Assembly (NCBI GenBank): GCA_015039465.1 | Contig: MU130378.1 | Coordinates: 376,570 to 440,569 of the forward strand | DNA length: 64,000 nt | Direction of reading: 5' to 3' | From: Phlegmacium glaucopus | Lineage: Eukaryota > Basidiomycota > Agaricomycetes > Agaricales > Cortinariaceae | Shown: positions 10,738 to 22,362 of the stretch, piece after piece | Layout: each line of letters begins with the position of its first letter | How positions within the stretch are numbered: position 1 is the first letter of the stretch | Program-made: the position numbers and the translations under genes | Notes under the pieces: generated by a model | What the model was told of the DNA's origin: nothing | Database searches by the model: none | The model's input: the letters and a program-made list of their open reading frames with translations, nothing else

Positions 10738-12464
10738 CTAAACGGCTAACTGGACAGCCTTCTCAGCTGCATCATCAAGGCTGTCAAAAGCAACAATTTC
10801 TAAACCGGAATCCTTGATCATTCTGGGAAGTCCCTGTAAGCCTTAAAAGATTGCGTGGTAAAGCTTCAACTTACTGCTTAGCTTCCGCTTCTTTTGTGCC
10901 TTTTAATCTGACGACAAGGGGAATGGTTAGGCTCAATTCCTTTGTAGCTTTGATGACGCCCTCGGCGATGTAATCGCATCTCATGATGCCTGAAAGTATT
11001 CAATATTGCGACGGAGTAGCTACGCGAACTGACAACTCACCACCGAAGATATTGATAAAGATGCTTTTCACCTTGGGATCAGCGATCAAGATCTCGAAGG
11101 CTTTTTTGACAGTTTCGGGGGTCGCTCCACTGTGAAATATAGGTCAGGTTCACTTAAAAGACCAGCGATACATGAAAATAACTGACCCTCCAACATCAAG
11201 GAAATTTGCAGGGTTACCACCATGGAGGGAGAGGACATCCATGGTTGCCATGGCTAGACCGGCACCGTTAACCAAGCAACCTACACTTCCATCCAGCTTG
11301 ATAAAATTGAGGTTGGCTTTCTGGGCTTCAACTTCTGAAGGTTCCTCTTGGGAGATGTCGCGGAGCATGAAGACGTCTTTCTGGCGAAATTCGGCGTTAT
11401 CGTCAAAACCAAACTTGGCATCCATACTGCATGAAAGGATTTCAGTCTAATCATGGGGAATATGAGTACACTCACCATAAAACATGGCCGTCTGTCGTGA
11501 GCGCCATAGGATTAATCTCTATCTGAGTAGCATCTTTATCCTTGAATAAACGGTACAAATTGATGAAGATGTCTGCAGCTTCAGACTGTGCTGACTCATC
11601 CTTGAAGCCTAGCTTTTGGGCAATGCCAACGGCTTCAGCTTTTGAGAGGCCTTTGTCAAAGTCGATGGGTGTTGTTATGATGGCACTTGGGTCCTTGGCA
11701 GCGACCTCTTCAATGTTCATACCTCCTTGAGCCGAGGCAACCAAAACAACACCTTGAGATGCTCGGTCGTTTAAAACGGCGACATAATACTCATGAGCAG
11801 GCGTACGGCGCTCCGCTAACATGACCTAGATTATGGGTGGGTAGAAAAAAACAGACCTCAAATTTCACAACAACAAAACACTCACAGCATTACAAATGCG
11901 ACCTGCGGAACCGGTCTGTTTTGTGATAAGATGCGAACCAATCATCTTTTCTGCTATTTCTTTGGCCTGAGCGGGACTAATCACAAGCAGTGCAAAATGA
12001 GTAAGACTATAGACCGGGAGAGAACGGAATCGACCTGTCCACCATGTGTACGCCTCCCTGGAAGCCGTTGTTGAATTTACCCTTGCCCCTACCACCAGCA
12101 AGCACTTGAGCTTTTATTACAAGCTTATCCTGACCTTTGAAATAAAATTTCAAGACCACAGAGGTCACAATAGAAAGAATTGAACCTACCAAATACTTTT
12201 GCGACGTCATACGCTTCTTGCGCCGACTTCGCAGGTATACTTTTCGGTGTTGGAATTCCATACTGTCAGTAATGAGTTACTCGGAATGAAATATAGAAAG
12301 AAGGACGGACATCGTTCAATAGTTTCATGGATTGGTATTCATGTATTGACAAACAGCGCCTCTGGCCTGCAGTTGCACACTATTTGACTGTCAGTACTGG
12401 TGAAACACAACATCAATTAACATACACGAGCCAAAGAGCCTGCTTTTCTCAACGACGCTAGCAT
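10738..12464 (-). CDS. LSC2: Succinyl-CoA synthetase (ADP-forming) beta subunit, mitochondrial
   Basis: TCA-cycle enzyme that converts succinyl-CoA to succinate with formation of ATP, together with the alpha subunit in the mitochondrial matrix. The presequence [13 protein letters not shown] is followed by the mature start [20 protein letters not shown]. The ATP-grasp domain shows [16 protein letters not shown], then [13 protein letters not shown] (metal/nucleotide binding), then the C-terminal CoA-ligase-type domain with [20 protein letters not shown] and [16 protein letters not shown]. It ends in [16 protein letters not shown]. About eight exons. For the second exon the acceptor must be the TAG just after the first CAG, because the earlier site gives an immediate stop. 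Length is normal for the family. Confidence 0.95.
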
Positions 12465-12991
12465 TGGATATATAGATGAAGGAGGATATAAATCTAAAAC
12501 TTTCAAATTCAAGTTAAGGCCAATTTCCTATCGCTTAGTCATCATTGGCTTGCCAAAAAGAAATTAGTCCTGCTTTTCTGTTCCATTACCAGAGTGACGA
12601 CGACGGTTGATGGCTTTTTCATAGTCTTCCTGTCTCCCACCCAGCTTCCTTCATGGGATTCAGGGTTAGACTTTGGCAGATTGACCTTTCATCCTGGCCT
12701 TGAGTTCGGGCCTCTTATTTCTTTCTTGGGTCGCTCGAAATTAGGCAGAGGAATATTCCCGAAAAACCCTGAGTTTCAGACTTCCTCGTGTACCACACTT
12801 TGAACACGCCTTTCTTTTATAATGCCATTTTATTTCCAAAGCACAGGGAGCGCTGTCAGATGTCCAAGCTTGCGGAATGTTCGAGACAGGCGTCAACCTC
12901 ACGTTAAATGCATTTTTTGGCAAATTTTTTGGCAAATTTATTGACTTGACTTTCCGATCACCTGCCACTTCTCTTTCCTCCGTCTAACACA
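12465..12991. other. intergenic region between divergent genes
   Basis: Separates the start codons of LSC2 (minus) and the DinB-like gene (plus), so it must hold both promoters. The only visible structure is a short direct repeat, TTTTTTGGCAAATTTTTTGGC-like, near 12912-12938. A minus-strand frame at 12741-12968 shows no protein similarity. Confidence 0.5.
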
Positions 12992-13881
12992 ATGGTACCT
13001 ACTTCTATTGAACCCTCAACGTCTACAGAATCTCAAGTCTCTTCATCGACTCATTCTGATATGACCTCGAGCAATGAGATGGTTGCTCAGCAATTGTCTG
13101 TGGCCAAAACAGTCCTTTTGCAAGCTGTCGATCTTTTGGACAACTATCTCGTTTCAGACGAGCAGCTAACTGTCCAATCACGATTTCTGCCCGGTTCTAC
13201 CATCGGTATTCGTAGATCATCATATCCGAAGTCGCCGTCTCTAATTATCCTTTGCCAGGCAAACATTTACGCCATGCGCGCGATCATTTTGTGTTGCTCA
13301 TTGCTTGCATCTTGAGTCCTTCCCCTCGAGTTCTATCGTACGATACAAGAATACGTGATACTCCAATGGAAACATGCCGTGCTGAGGCTCGAGCCGCTCT
13401 CACGGATACCATCACACAACTTGAAAAGGTCATCCCCACCGCGAACTTCCAAGAGCAGATATCTCTACATGCCATTACACCACATCTGCATTCTTTCGAA
13501 ACAACAATTGGGCGGGAGGTGAGCAACACCCCAATGCTCATTTATCATCATATTTATATATATATATACATTGGACAGCTATGGTTTACCAGTCTACACT
13601 GTGTACACCACTGGTCGATGGTGAGTAGGGTTGTATCTTTGGTGATTTTTGACTGATCCACTTCCCAGGTTCGTGTAATAGCTGGCGAGTTGGTAAGTAA
13701 CAGTTTCTTAGCGAATGAAACCTTGTTAACGTGCTCTTCCAGGGTATCAAATTAACAGAAGATTTTGGTTTCGCTCCCTCCACGCTAGTGTATCAGGGTG
13801 AGTTGAACTCGAACTCAAAGTGAACTTTCACTGACAATATGGCCAGACCGTGAAGCACCACTTGGGAAAGGGAAATTGTAA
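12992..13881 (+). CDS. DinB-like four-helix-bundle protein, uncharacterised fungal family
   Basis: Six exons. After a Ser/Thr-rich N-terminus, the protein has an amphipathic helix (VAKTVLLQAVDLLDNYL), then HLRHARDHFVLLI, and later LHCVHHWSMVRVIAGELGI. The spaced His motifs HARDH and VHHW match the metal-binding His arrangement of DinB/YfiT-like proteins. Bacterial relatives include bacillithiol- or mycothiol-dependent transferases; the fungal members have no assigned reaction, so I do not claim an activity. It ends REAPLGKGKL. The fourth intron (near 13541) contains an AT repeat. Length is about 200 residues, usual for the fold. Confidence 0.65.
13553..13569. repeat. short AT dinucleotide repeat inside an intron
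   Basis: TATATATATATATA-type run within an intron of the DinB-like gene. Confidence 0.7.
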
Positions 13882-14127
13882 ACTCAAATTCATATATGTT
13901 TTGCCATCAACATAACCTACTGTAGCGTACTTTGTCCAACACATCCCACTGTGGCCTGAAACATTAGAGAGTAATCGAATTCTAAATTCGGTCGTGTTTG
14001 GTTCACATGGTGTTGCCAAACCGATGTTCAATGTGGCTTGTTATTATTTAAGCTTACCAGGGAGATCATTTGCCTCCATTTCGCTACTTTCAAAGTAATG
14101 CGATAATACCAAAATCAGGGATCCACA

Positions 14128-16460
14128 ATGTCAGAAAATATGGTCCCTATTGAAGGCGAGAACCAGAAGAAGCGTGTGGTACGTCTTAGCCATGTTTTCG
14201 CGTCTCGGATAGGCGCACAACTCGTGGATTGATCAACAATTGTGTAGTGCTATTTTTTCGATTCAGATATAGGTGGATTTCACTATGGACCTGGACACCC
14301 GTCTGTTTGCGTTATATTTTTCTCAGTGACGATGTTCATTTATTTTTTACCTCTCTGTATAGTATGAAACCTACACGGATACGCATGTGTCATTCCCTTG
14401 TAATGAATTACGGTCTCTACAAGAAAATGGAAATATTCGTACGCATCTGAATTCCAATTCCACGTACAATTTGTCTAACGATATTCTCATAGCGCGCTAA
14501 ACCTGCTACAAAACGTGAAATGACTCAATTCCACTCCGACGAATACGTTGAATTTCTCAGCCGAATCACGCCAAGTAATATGAACTCCTATGTTAAGGAG
14601 CAGCACAAATGTTGGTGTGACTGACCCCCCGAAACCAGTATATTTACAAATTATTTAGACAACGTGGGCGACGATTGTCCAGTGTTCGACGGCTTATTTG
14701 AATACTGCTCGATATCAGCAGGCGGTTCCATGGGTATGTCCTTCATTTGCATATGCATCCTATTAATTCAAAGCTTGTCGTTTCTAGAGGGCGCGGCTAG
14801 GCTTAGTCGCGATAAATGTGATATTGCAGTAAATTGGGCAGGTGGCCTTCACCACGCCAAAAAGAGTGAAGCAAGTGGATTCTGTTACGTTAATGGTCAG
14901 TCCAATGTTAAATATTTGGAGGAAACTAACTGACGATTGTGTAAAGATATTGTACTAGGCATTCTGGAATTACTACGGTAAAATCATTTCTCCTTCTCCT
15001 GCCATAGACATGCTATTGAGAACCGACTAGATATCATAATCGCGTGCTTTATATCGATATCGATGTACATCATGGTGACGGAGTGGAAGAAGCCTTCTAT
15101 ACCACTGATAGGGTGATGACCGTCAGTTTCCATAAATATGGTGAATATTTCCCCGGAACTGGAGAACTCAGGGTAGGTTCCCTCTAGTTTCAGGGGAGCC
15201 TTTATGTTGACAATTTCAGCAGGACGTTGGTGTCATGAAAGGAAAATACTATGCCCTTAACTTTCCCTTGCGAGATGGGATCTGCGATGACAACTATAAA
15301 TCTGTGTTTGAACCTGTAAGTCTACGACTTCTCTGGAAATCTTTTCACAAATGAAATATACAAAAGGTGATACAACAAGTGATGGAATCCTACGACCCTT
15401 CAGCCATTGTATTGCAGTGTGGAACCGACTCTCTGTCTGGCGATAAACTGGGTTGTTTAAATCTGTCAATGCGAGGTATTGTAGTTCTCCCTGTACACAA
15501 GGAGATTTCTCACACTATTTCAGGACATGCCAATTGTGTAAAATTTGTTAAATCCTTTAACAAGCCTCTCCTTCTACTCGGTGGGGGTGGTTACACAATG
15601 AGAAATGTAAGTAGAGCTTGGGCTTATGAGACAGGCCTAGCAGCTGGCGTCGAGTTGGGTCCAGGTGAGTAATGCAATCTCATCCTCTTCTGACCGCCCG
15701 TAGCTCATGAGCTTTGGAACCAGAAATTCCCGTCAATGAATATTACGAATATTTTGGGCCAGATTATGAACTTGACGTGAAATCGTCAAACACGGATGAT
15801 ATGAATACACCCGCCTACCTGGACCGTGTCAAGCGAATTGTACTCGAAAATTTGAGACATGCCGGTGGTCCACCAAGTGTCCAGATGTCAGGTATGGCAT
15901 GTTGAGGAACTATAGTTAGATATGCTTCCTGATATAGCTTTACAGACATTCCGGCTATGCCAATTGACAGTGCCATAGACGACCCTAACGAAGATGAAGA
16001 CCTCATTAACCCTAATGAACGACGGCCCATGCGGCTCCTTGATTCAAGACGGCAACCGGACGGAGAGCTATCCGACTCGGAAGACGAAGGTGAAGGTGGA
16101 CGGCGGAACCACGCAAGATATCGTGAACGCGATAGTAACGGACATGGACCAAACGGAAATCACAAGTTTGGTATTGGTGGAATCCTAAACTCTGGCACAG
16201 CAAGCACACACGGGGCTGGTCCAAGTGGTCATCATACTGTTGTTCGGATGCTATCCTCACTTGCTGCAGATACGACAATGGATGTCGACTCGCCTTCTGC
16301 GGAGAGTGGTGCAGGAACTGAGCCCCCTGTGGCTGCAAGCGCCAATGATGTTGAAATCAAAACGCCGGCTGGTATCCACCCTGTTGCTCAGAGCGATAGT
16401 TCTGGCGTATCTAGTGAGGACAATATGGCCCTAGATCCTCCTACCCTCACAGTCCATTAA
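14128..16460 (+). CDS. RPD3: Class I histone deacetylase (RPD3/HDAC1 type)
   Basis: Zn-dependent lysine deacetylase, the catalytic subunit of Rpd3-type corepressor complexes in the nucleus. Around a dozen short introns. Motifs in order: [44 protein letters not shown], the His-His active site in [20 protein letters not shown], the metal ligands in [35 protein letters not shown], and [19 protein letters not shown] with the transition-state Tyr. All catalytic residues are present. After the fold, an acidic and charged tail ([20 protein letters not shown]) about 150 residues long resembles the tails of fungal and animal class I enzymes. The first exon is short, and the first ATG is used. Confidence 0.96.
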
Positions 16461-16646
16461 TGGGCGCTTGTCTTATTGCTTTGTAATCTGCTATTCGTCG
16501 TTCTTGAGTTATTCATTTGAATTCTGTATAGGGTTGTAAGTATGTATATTCTAAGCCAACGGACTTCATATGTCACACATGAGTGCTAGATTAGCGTCAC
16601 GTAATTATGACTGGTCTCCTTAATACATCTAATCTGACTGTAAATT

Positions 16647-17840
16647 ATGGCTAATCATATTGAAAGGCCTGTTACACCACCGCGCCGAACTGTGGATACT
16701 TCCTCATTACAAGTGACACCAGAACATGTCAGGCAGATTGAAATAAATCGTCTGAAAGGTACTTGCTAGGCCCCACCGAGCAGCCAAATTAACCATGATG
16801 CTCATAAACTACTGCATAGCCAAAGCTGCCCAACGTCAACGGGAATTGGAAGCATCCTCCTCATCTACAGTTAATCCCAATAATAAACGACCCTTGGCCC
16901 CTACGCGTCCAGGACAGGAGCCACCGTCGACTTCTGCGGCATCCTCCTCTAGACCCTTGAAACGCGATTCCCGGCTGGGAACGTATTTCGAATATGACTT
17001 ATCAAAGATGGTCAATTCAAAGGGAGGCTTCCTAGTCGACGATGGTGGAAATGTCGACGAGGGCTTGATGAGAAAAGAAAAGGAGCGGGAAGTACAGAGA
17101 AACGTTCATAATTTGGATCTTCGTGAGTATTATTACCTCCTCCTCTCTCTACACTATCCTCAGACTCTTTCCTCCCTTCAGCTATGTTCCTTGACCCAGC
17201 CCTCAATCCGAAATGCAAGGAATGCCAGTCAGTGGATATTGACCCGAGTTTCCTGAGGGTCTTTAACTCCCTAGTCTGCAAAAAATGTCAGAATGAGAAA
17301 CCTGATAAATACAGTCTTTTGACCAAGACAGAATGCAAATTGGTATGTTTCAAATGATTTTTGCTGATTTCCGGACTACGAGCTTGAATCTTTGTCAGGA
17401 CTACCTGCTGACTGATCGTGAGCTCTTCTCTTCGTTAGTTACCTTTTTAGTCCGGACGCTCACAATATAATTCAGCTGAATTACGGGACCAAGAACTATT
17501 GCCCCATTTGCTGAAGGCCAATCCCCACAAGTCAACTTACGCGAATATGATGCTCTTTTTGCGATCTCAAGTTGAAGAATTCGCCTGGAAAAAATGGGGA
17601 TCTCCGGAAGCTTTGGACATAGAGTACGAGCGCAGAACTGCTGAGAAGAGGAAGAAAAAGGACAAGAAGTTTGAACAAGGCCTTAAAGACCTTAGAAAAC
17701 GGACTAAAGAAGGCGTTTGGCAACGTCGACGAGACGAAGAGCATAAACACGTGTTTAGTCAGGTAGAAGGCGTCGAAGACGGCATCGGTGAACAAGTCTG
17801 TCATGAGTGTGGATTTACAATCGAAGTTGAGGAACTTTAA
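16647..17840 (+). CDS. RAD14: DNA repair protein XPA / Rad14
   Basis: Damage-verification and scaffold protein of nucleotide excision repair. Five exons. The C4 zinc finger is CKECQSVDIDPSFLRVFNSL followed by VCKKCQNEKPDKY, spaced as in XPA. The minimal DNA-binding domain continues with SLLTKTECKLDYLLTDPELR and the basic region LLKANPHKSTYANMMLFL. The C-terminal KKWGSPEALDIEYERR is also typical. An unusual C-terminal pair, CHECGFTIEVEEL, resembles the conserved extreme C-terminus of XPA (CxxCG). The N-terminus carries the short helix TPEHVRQIEINRLKAKAAQR, also a family trait. It lies 186 bp downstream of RPD3 on the same strand. Confidence 0.93.
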
Positions 17841-18150
17841 TTGCCTCAAACTTGTCGATTCATAGGCTTAGCCAGCACAACTTGCTGTATGCATTTTTCC
17901 CGGCCGGCTATTGGAATTCCCGTCGATATCACGTACAAAAATATCTATGGTTCAGTTTTCAAGTGGGTTACTTCCTATTGCATACTACATAGGTTTCAAG
18001 GGGACAGACAGACAGACGGAGCAGACTCATGATTAACCCTTTACGTAAATCCGGCATTTTGGATAGACTTTTACCGGGTAGAGGTTATATATATCTCACT
18101 ACGTAAATATTTTTGTAACCGACGTACATTTGCATTCTACAACGGCCTTC
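17841..18150. other. intergenic, promoter of the thioesterase gene
   Basis: 3' flank of RAD14 and 5' flank of the thioesterase gene. A TATATATAT run near 18086 lies about 65 bp before the start codon. No other feature. Confidence 0.45.
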
Positions 18151-19657
18151 ATGTCTGAAATTAGCGACACCTTGAACCAGGTTGAGCACGAGCAAATCTC
18201 GACATCGCTGGAGGTCGAGAAAATTGAAGTGAACCTCTTTCGCTCAAAGTCTCTCTGGTTACCGGTCCATGCTCGAGGAGTCTTTGGAGGGTAAAGTTTT
18301 TTTGTTTTTTTTGTTTTGTATGCTCGTTTATTCATGCAACGAATAGTCAGGTCATCAGTCAAGCTTTGATATCGGCAACCAATTGTGTAGATTCGACGTT
18401 TGCACTGCATGTGAGTCGGCCTCTTTTGCTCTCGACGCCAACCACATATTAAAGCCTTTATTTCTAGTCACTACATGTATGTTCCTCGAACTTTTGATTT
18501 GAATATAAACTCAACCGAATGCACATGGTTACAGTGTTACTTCCTTGCAAGCGGCTCCTCCGCTACACCTATTGTTTACAGCGTTGAGAGGCTACGGAAT
18601 GGAAAGTCCTACGTCACTCGTTCTGTGAAGGCAATTCAAAACGGCAACATTATATTCATCATGGTCTGCTCTTTCCAAAAACCAGAACCTTGGCAACCCG
18701 ACCATCAGTGGACAATGCCTCAAGTTCCACCTCCTGAGCAATGCGAAGATGAGGAAGTGGTGTATGCTCGTGCCATCCAAGAGTCCAAGTCAAATCCGGA
18801 TCTTATGCGTATGTTTCAAGATAGATTGGCTGTGAGTAGTACTTCCAGTACTTTCTTCATGGATCTCTTACTATTATCATCATATAGGAACGCACACGGA
18901 GTCCCATTGCTATCAAGCGTGCAAAGATGCTTCGTAATGAAAAAGGCCCCGTCAGATATATGTTTTGGATGAAAGCCCGAGATATACCCAAATACGAAGT
19001 TCATTATCAGAAGGTTGGTTCTAAATACGCATCGTTTTCCCTCCCTTGCGATTCAAACTTTGGTTTTGTCCAGTGCATTCTTGCTTATATATCCGACCTT
19101 CATTTGTATGTCTCTCCTTTATTACTCTTTGGGTTTCTTTAATGAAAGGACGATAGCATCTCTACTGCAGGCCTAATAATGGGATTAAAGCGAGGGACGG
19201 CCCAAGATGACCTGAGCATGACGGTTTGTCTCTCACATTTTAATCATTGACAGACTATTAATATGAACAATAGTCCACACTCGACCATACTATCTGGTAC
19301 TACAGGTAAGGCACCGCTTTATCTGGAAAAACGTAACCGAACCTCATTGAATCGAACCTGCTTTTTCCAGCAACGATTTTAATGCTGGAGACTGGTTGCT
19401 TTACGAGGTAATTTAGACTTCTTGGCAAGCAGAGTCACATTCTCACCCTGAAATGTAGGTGGATTGTCCTCGTGGGGGTTCTGGTCGCGGTATTGTTCAC
19501 GGAAGAGTATGTTGTTTTCCCATCTCGTGGAGAGTTGTCAGATCTAAATATTGGCCAGATGTTCACCCACGACGGCTTGTTGGTGGCCGTAACTTCTCAA
19601 GAAGGCGTCGTTCGCACTAACGCCAGAGGGCCATCTGAAGCACAATCAAAATTGTAA
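18151..19657 (+). CDS. Peroxisomal acyl-CoA thioesterase (TesB / ACOT8 type)
   Basis: Hydrolyses acyl-CoA to free fatty acid and CoA, linked to peroxisomal beta-oxidation. The double hotdog fold is readable: N-terminal LPVHARGVFGGQVISQALIS, HSLHCYFLASG, RLRNGKSYVTRSVKAIQNG, then C-terminal CILAYISDLHFI, STLDHTIWYY and DFNAGDWLLYEVDCPRGGSG. The protein ends EAQSKL, a textbook type-1 peroxisomal targeting signal. About nine or ten exons. Two joins are forced by frame: the acceptor GATAG near 19156 and an intron between HGR and MFTHDG (about 19509-19559). Without them the C-terminal motif runs out of frame. Family identity is secure; one internal splice site is inferred from motif order. Confidence 0.92.
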
Positions 19658-20247
19658 TATCAAAATTTAGAAGAGGCCGGATCTAGAGACACATACCCAG
19701 TAACCATGTTAGACCATTATCAACTTATACTTATAATCACTGTACACTTTGATAGTAATGTAGACCTTGCAATTGAGGCTATTTTTATGTTACACATAAA
19801 TCAAACGGAGTCAATATTCAGGGTATTCACCCCAGTTCCACCGATGTGACTGGAACGAAAAAACACACATGGAAGTGGTTATTAGGTGTGCCTCAATTTC
19901 ACATTTTGCAATGTGGACCAGACATGCCTCGAGCGGGACACTCAGAAGATTTAGATGGGGTCTAATTCCATACAAGAAGATGTGGATAAATGTCACACGA
20001 GGATAGCGCACGGTCTCACGAAAAGTAAACAGGACTACACTTTTGAATCTTGAATATTACACGAACAGATAGAGGCATTTTCCGTCCCAAAGACTATATT
20101 AACGCCCGAGGGATCCATGCAGACAAGATGGGGAGTAACGGGAAGAATTTTTGAGAAAAAGAAAAGGGTGCAATGCGATTAAAACATGCCGATGAGGGGT
20201 GTAGGTGCGTGACAGATATAAGGTAAGTAGAAAGAAAGATAAGAAAA
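19658..20247. other. convergent intergenic region
   Basis: Lies between the 3' ends of the thioesterase gene (plus) and the eS27 gene (minus). Probably two 3' UTRs. No structure stands out. Confidence 0.5.
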
Positions 20248-20680
20248 TCAGTTCTTTCTACGGAATGAGCAACCTGAGAACCGGGATGAGTTAGCAGGCC
20301 AGTTGGTATGAAACAAAATGGCAACGCACCCTCTGTCAGTCTTGCCTTTCCTCCTGTAGGTTGGCACAGTACACTCGTGCACGAAGGACAAACAACTACT
20401 GTTTGTGCGTGCGAGAAGACGGTTGTGATGGCGAAGCAGCCTGAAAAAAAAACGAGTGAAACATGAGTGTTACGATCGAGGGGTATGGCACACTTATGTC
20501 GCGAAGCACATACCTGGGCACTTGACGTCCATAAAATATGAGTTGGGTGATTGCACAAGACGTTTGAGTTTGTGCTGTTTGACTTGATGCTCAGGGGTGG
20601 GGTGAAGGAGATCGACGGCGAGAGTCTTTGCAGATATCAGAAAGGTATTCGAGGAACTATGAGAACAATAAACGCACCAT
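20248..20680 (-). CDS. RPS27: 40S ribosomal protein eS27
   Basis: Small-subunit ribosomal protein. Four exons: the first carries only the ATG, a pattern common in ribosomal protein genes, and the last encodes GCSFRRKN. The spliced product is 83 residues, the normal size. It has [20 protein letters not shown], then [16 protein letters not shown] and [12 protein letters not shown]. The C4 zinc ribbon uses Cys37, Cys40, Cys56 and Cys59. Near-identity to animal and yeast eS27 leaves no doubt. Confidence 0.97.
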
Positions 20681-21087
20681 TGTGGTAGAGTACTTGTGAA
20701 AGTGAGCTGGTGACTCTTTTTTGGTGGAGGCGATAAGTTGTGTGGATTCGAGAAACAAGGTTTACGGTTTGAACGGCGGAGTTTTAAATATTACTGGTCT
20801 TAGTCAACACCCGGCACCGATCGGCTCCTCACCATCGAATCATTCTCGCCCTGGCACCAGAATAAGGCAATGGCGCCCCAAAGCATGGTCTCCCTATAAT
20901 AGGTCTTGCAATGTCAAGGATTACAATAAGGACGGTCTCCCATCAGTCAAGGGTCATAAGAATACAAGGTAGTCAGGTGTTTATTGTAAACCACTACAAG
21001 GGAAACAAAAAGGAATTTACTTACTCGTTTCCACGTGGTTAATTGTTTTCTTCTACTTGCCTCACCATTGGTGCATGTCGGTACTAG

Positions 21088-21094
21088 TATAAAA
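21088..21094 (+). promoter_or_regulatory. TATA box of the BTG-domain gene
   Basis: TATAAAA, about 20 bp downstream of an inverted CCAAT box and 321 bp upstream of the start codon. It implies a leader of about 300 nt. Confidence 0.5.
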
Positions 21095-21242
21095 CCCCCT
21101 TTGAATTGGAGAACAGCAATCCTCCTTAGGACCAGGTTTCCTTTCTCTTTCTCCTAATTTTCAGACCAGGTTAGTTCCTTCCGCGCCCACATCGTTAACC
21201 TATCCACTCATTACTCCTTACTACTACTGCACAGCCCGCTAG

Positions 21243-21269
21243 ATGTACGCACCCGATCGTTCAAACTGA
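21243..21269 (+). promoter_or_regulatory. upstream open reading frame in the BTG-domain leader
   Basis: ATG followed by seven sense codons and TGA (MYAPDRSN), 146 nt before the main start. It is just downstream of the possible 5' UTR intron acceptor, so it would stay in the mature leader. It could dampen translation. Confidence 0.35.
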
Positions 21270-21414
21270 ATTTTATCTTCTTACAAACTCTTCTACAGAC
21301 CACAACTACACAACGCTCGCACACTCTCGCAGCAACTCTCCTCTTCGTTATATTTCGTTTTCTATATCTATCGCCGGACGATAATCGTGCTTTCTCTCTT
21401 TAACGCATCACGCA

Positions 21415-22362
21415 ATGGACTCTACGCTTTCTGTCTCCACCGCCGTCACCCGTGTCGTCATTTTCCTCACTGAAAAGCTCATCGGTTCTTACCCAGACAA
21501 CACTCTCCTTAAGCTCCAATCGACCCTCAAGGATAATCTCACCGCTCATTATGCCCCCTATTGGGATGTTCAGAGGCCTGTCAAGGGTTCCGGCCGTCGC
21601 TGCATGACTCTCTCCCCCATTTGCTTGCCACCACGTCCGATCTGGTCCGCCTGTGCTACTGCCAATGTCCAGTGGTTTGACTGGATCGCTCTCCTTGGGA
21701 ACAAAGAATTCGACCTTTTCGTCGATCCTGGATGTATCGCTGTTCGTTGCCAGAATACGATATACACTGTTTGGACCGCAGAACCTACCCCAACCGCAGC
21801 TGCGGCATTCAACCTTGAGCAAACCATCTTGATCCCAGGCCAAGTTCAGACAATCCAACGTGTTGGCTCCACAAGGACCTTTGCCCAGCAACTCATTGGA
21901 AATGACTTAGAGGAGGACCAACGTCTCTTCGAGGTGCTCGCCGATGAGATAAACAGTGGGCCGATGCGAATGGTTCCTATCACGACTCAAATTGCTATCC
22001 CAGCCAGGTCTACATCTCCTCTCTCCAGCGTCTCTGAGCATTCTCGATGCAGCTCTCGCTCATCAGGTTCCAATTCTTCTGGGACATCTGCTTTTTCATT
22101 CGCCTCCAACACCTCTAGCTCTCATACCTCCCTGTCCGCTTCTACCTCCAGCTCCAAGGGCGAGGTCAAGCAGTCACGACGGGACAGGTTACGGCAGAGT
22201 CGCGTCTTTGTCGATACCTCAAAGACCGAAGTAACCCCCTATGACGGTGGCAAGACCACTGTCCTCACGGGGGGTGTTATGCTCGGCGGCGGCCTTAAAG
22301 CTGCCAAGCCTAAGAAAGCTGGCTCAAGCAACGCCTCGACCTGGCGCGCTACCCGAGTTTAA
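21415..22362 (+). CDS. BTG/Tob-domain (antiproliferative) protein
   Basis: A single exon of 315 residues, unusual here because most neighbours are split by introns. The first ~130 residues match the BTG fold: a helix ending FLTEKLIGSYPDNTLLKLQS, then AHYAPYWDVQRPVKGSGRRC (equivalent of BTG box A, with the HW-P-KG-RC pattern), and the box-B-like FDLFVDPGCIAVRCQN with the WVDP-like strand. The rest is Ser-rich and disordered with a short basic segment (KQSRRDRLRQSRVFV). Animal BTG/Tob proteins bind the CAF1/CCR4-NOT deadenylase and slow proliferation. The same partner is likely here but is inferred. The gene has a TATA box, an upstream ORF and T-rich 3' flanking sequence, consistent with a tightly regulated transcript. 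Confidence 0.82.
   Translation: MDSTLSVSTAVTRVVIFLTEKLIGSYPDNTLLKLQSTLKDNLTAHYAPYWDVQRPVKGSGRRCMTLSPICLPPRPIWSACATANVQWFDWIALLGNKEFDLFVDPGCIAVRCQNTIYTVWTAEPTPTAAAAFNLEQTILIPGQVQTIQRVGSTRTFAQQLIGNDLEEDQRLFEVLADEINSGPMRMVPITTQIAIPARSTSPLSSVSEHSRCSSRSSGSNSSGTSAFSFASNTSSSHTSLSASTSSSKGEVKQSRRDRLRQSRVFVDTSKTEVTPYDGGKTTVLTGGVMLGGGLKAAKPKKAGSSNASTWRATRV

Larger units (their letters stand above)
20681..21414. other. divergent promoter region between RPS27 and the BTG-domain gene
   Basis: No gene supported. It holds the RPS27 promoter on the left and, on the right, an inverted CCAAT (ATTGG) near 21067, a TATA box at 21088 and a long pyrimidine-rich leader. A possible 5' UTR intron runs from GTTAGT at about 21171 to GCACAG at about 21233. 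Confidence 0.45.

Noticed and set aside
12741..12968. 75-codon minus-strand frame between LSC2 and the DinB-like gene
   Set aside because: Lies in the promoter gap and has no similarity or context.
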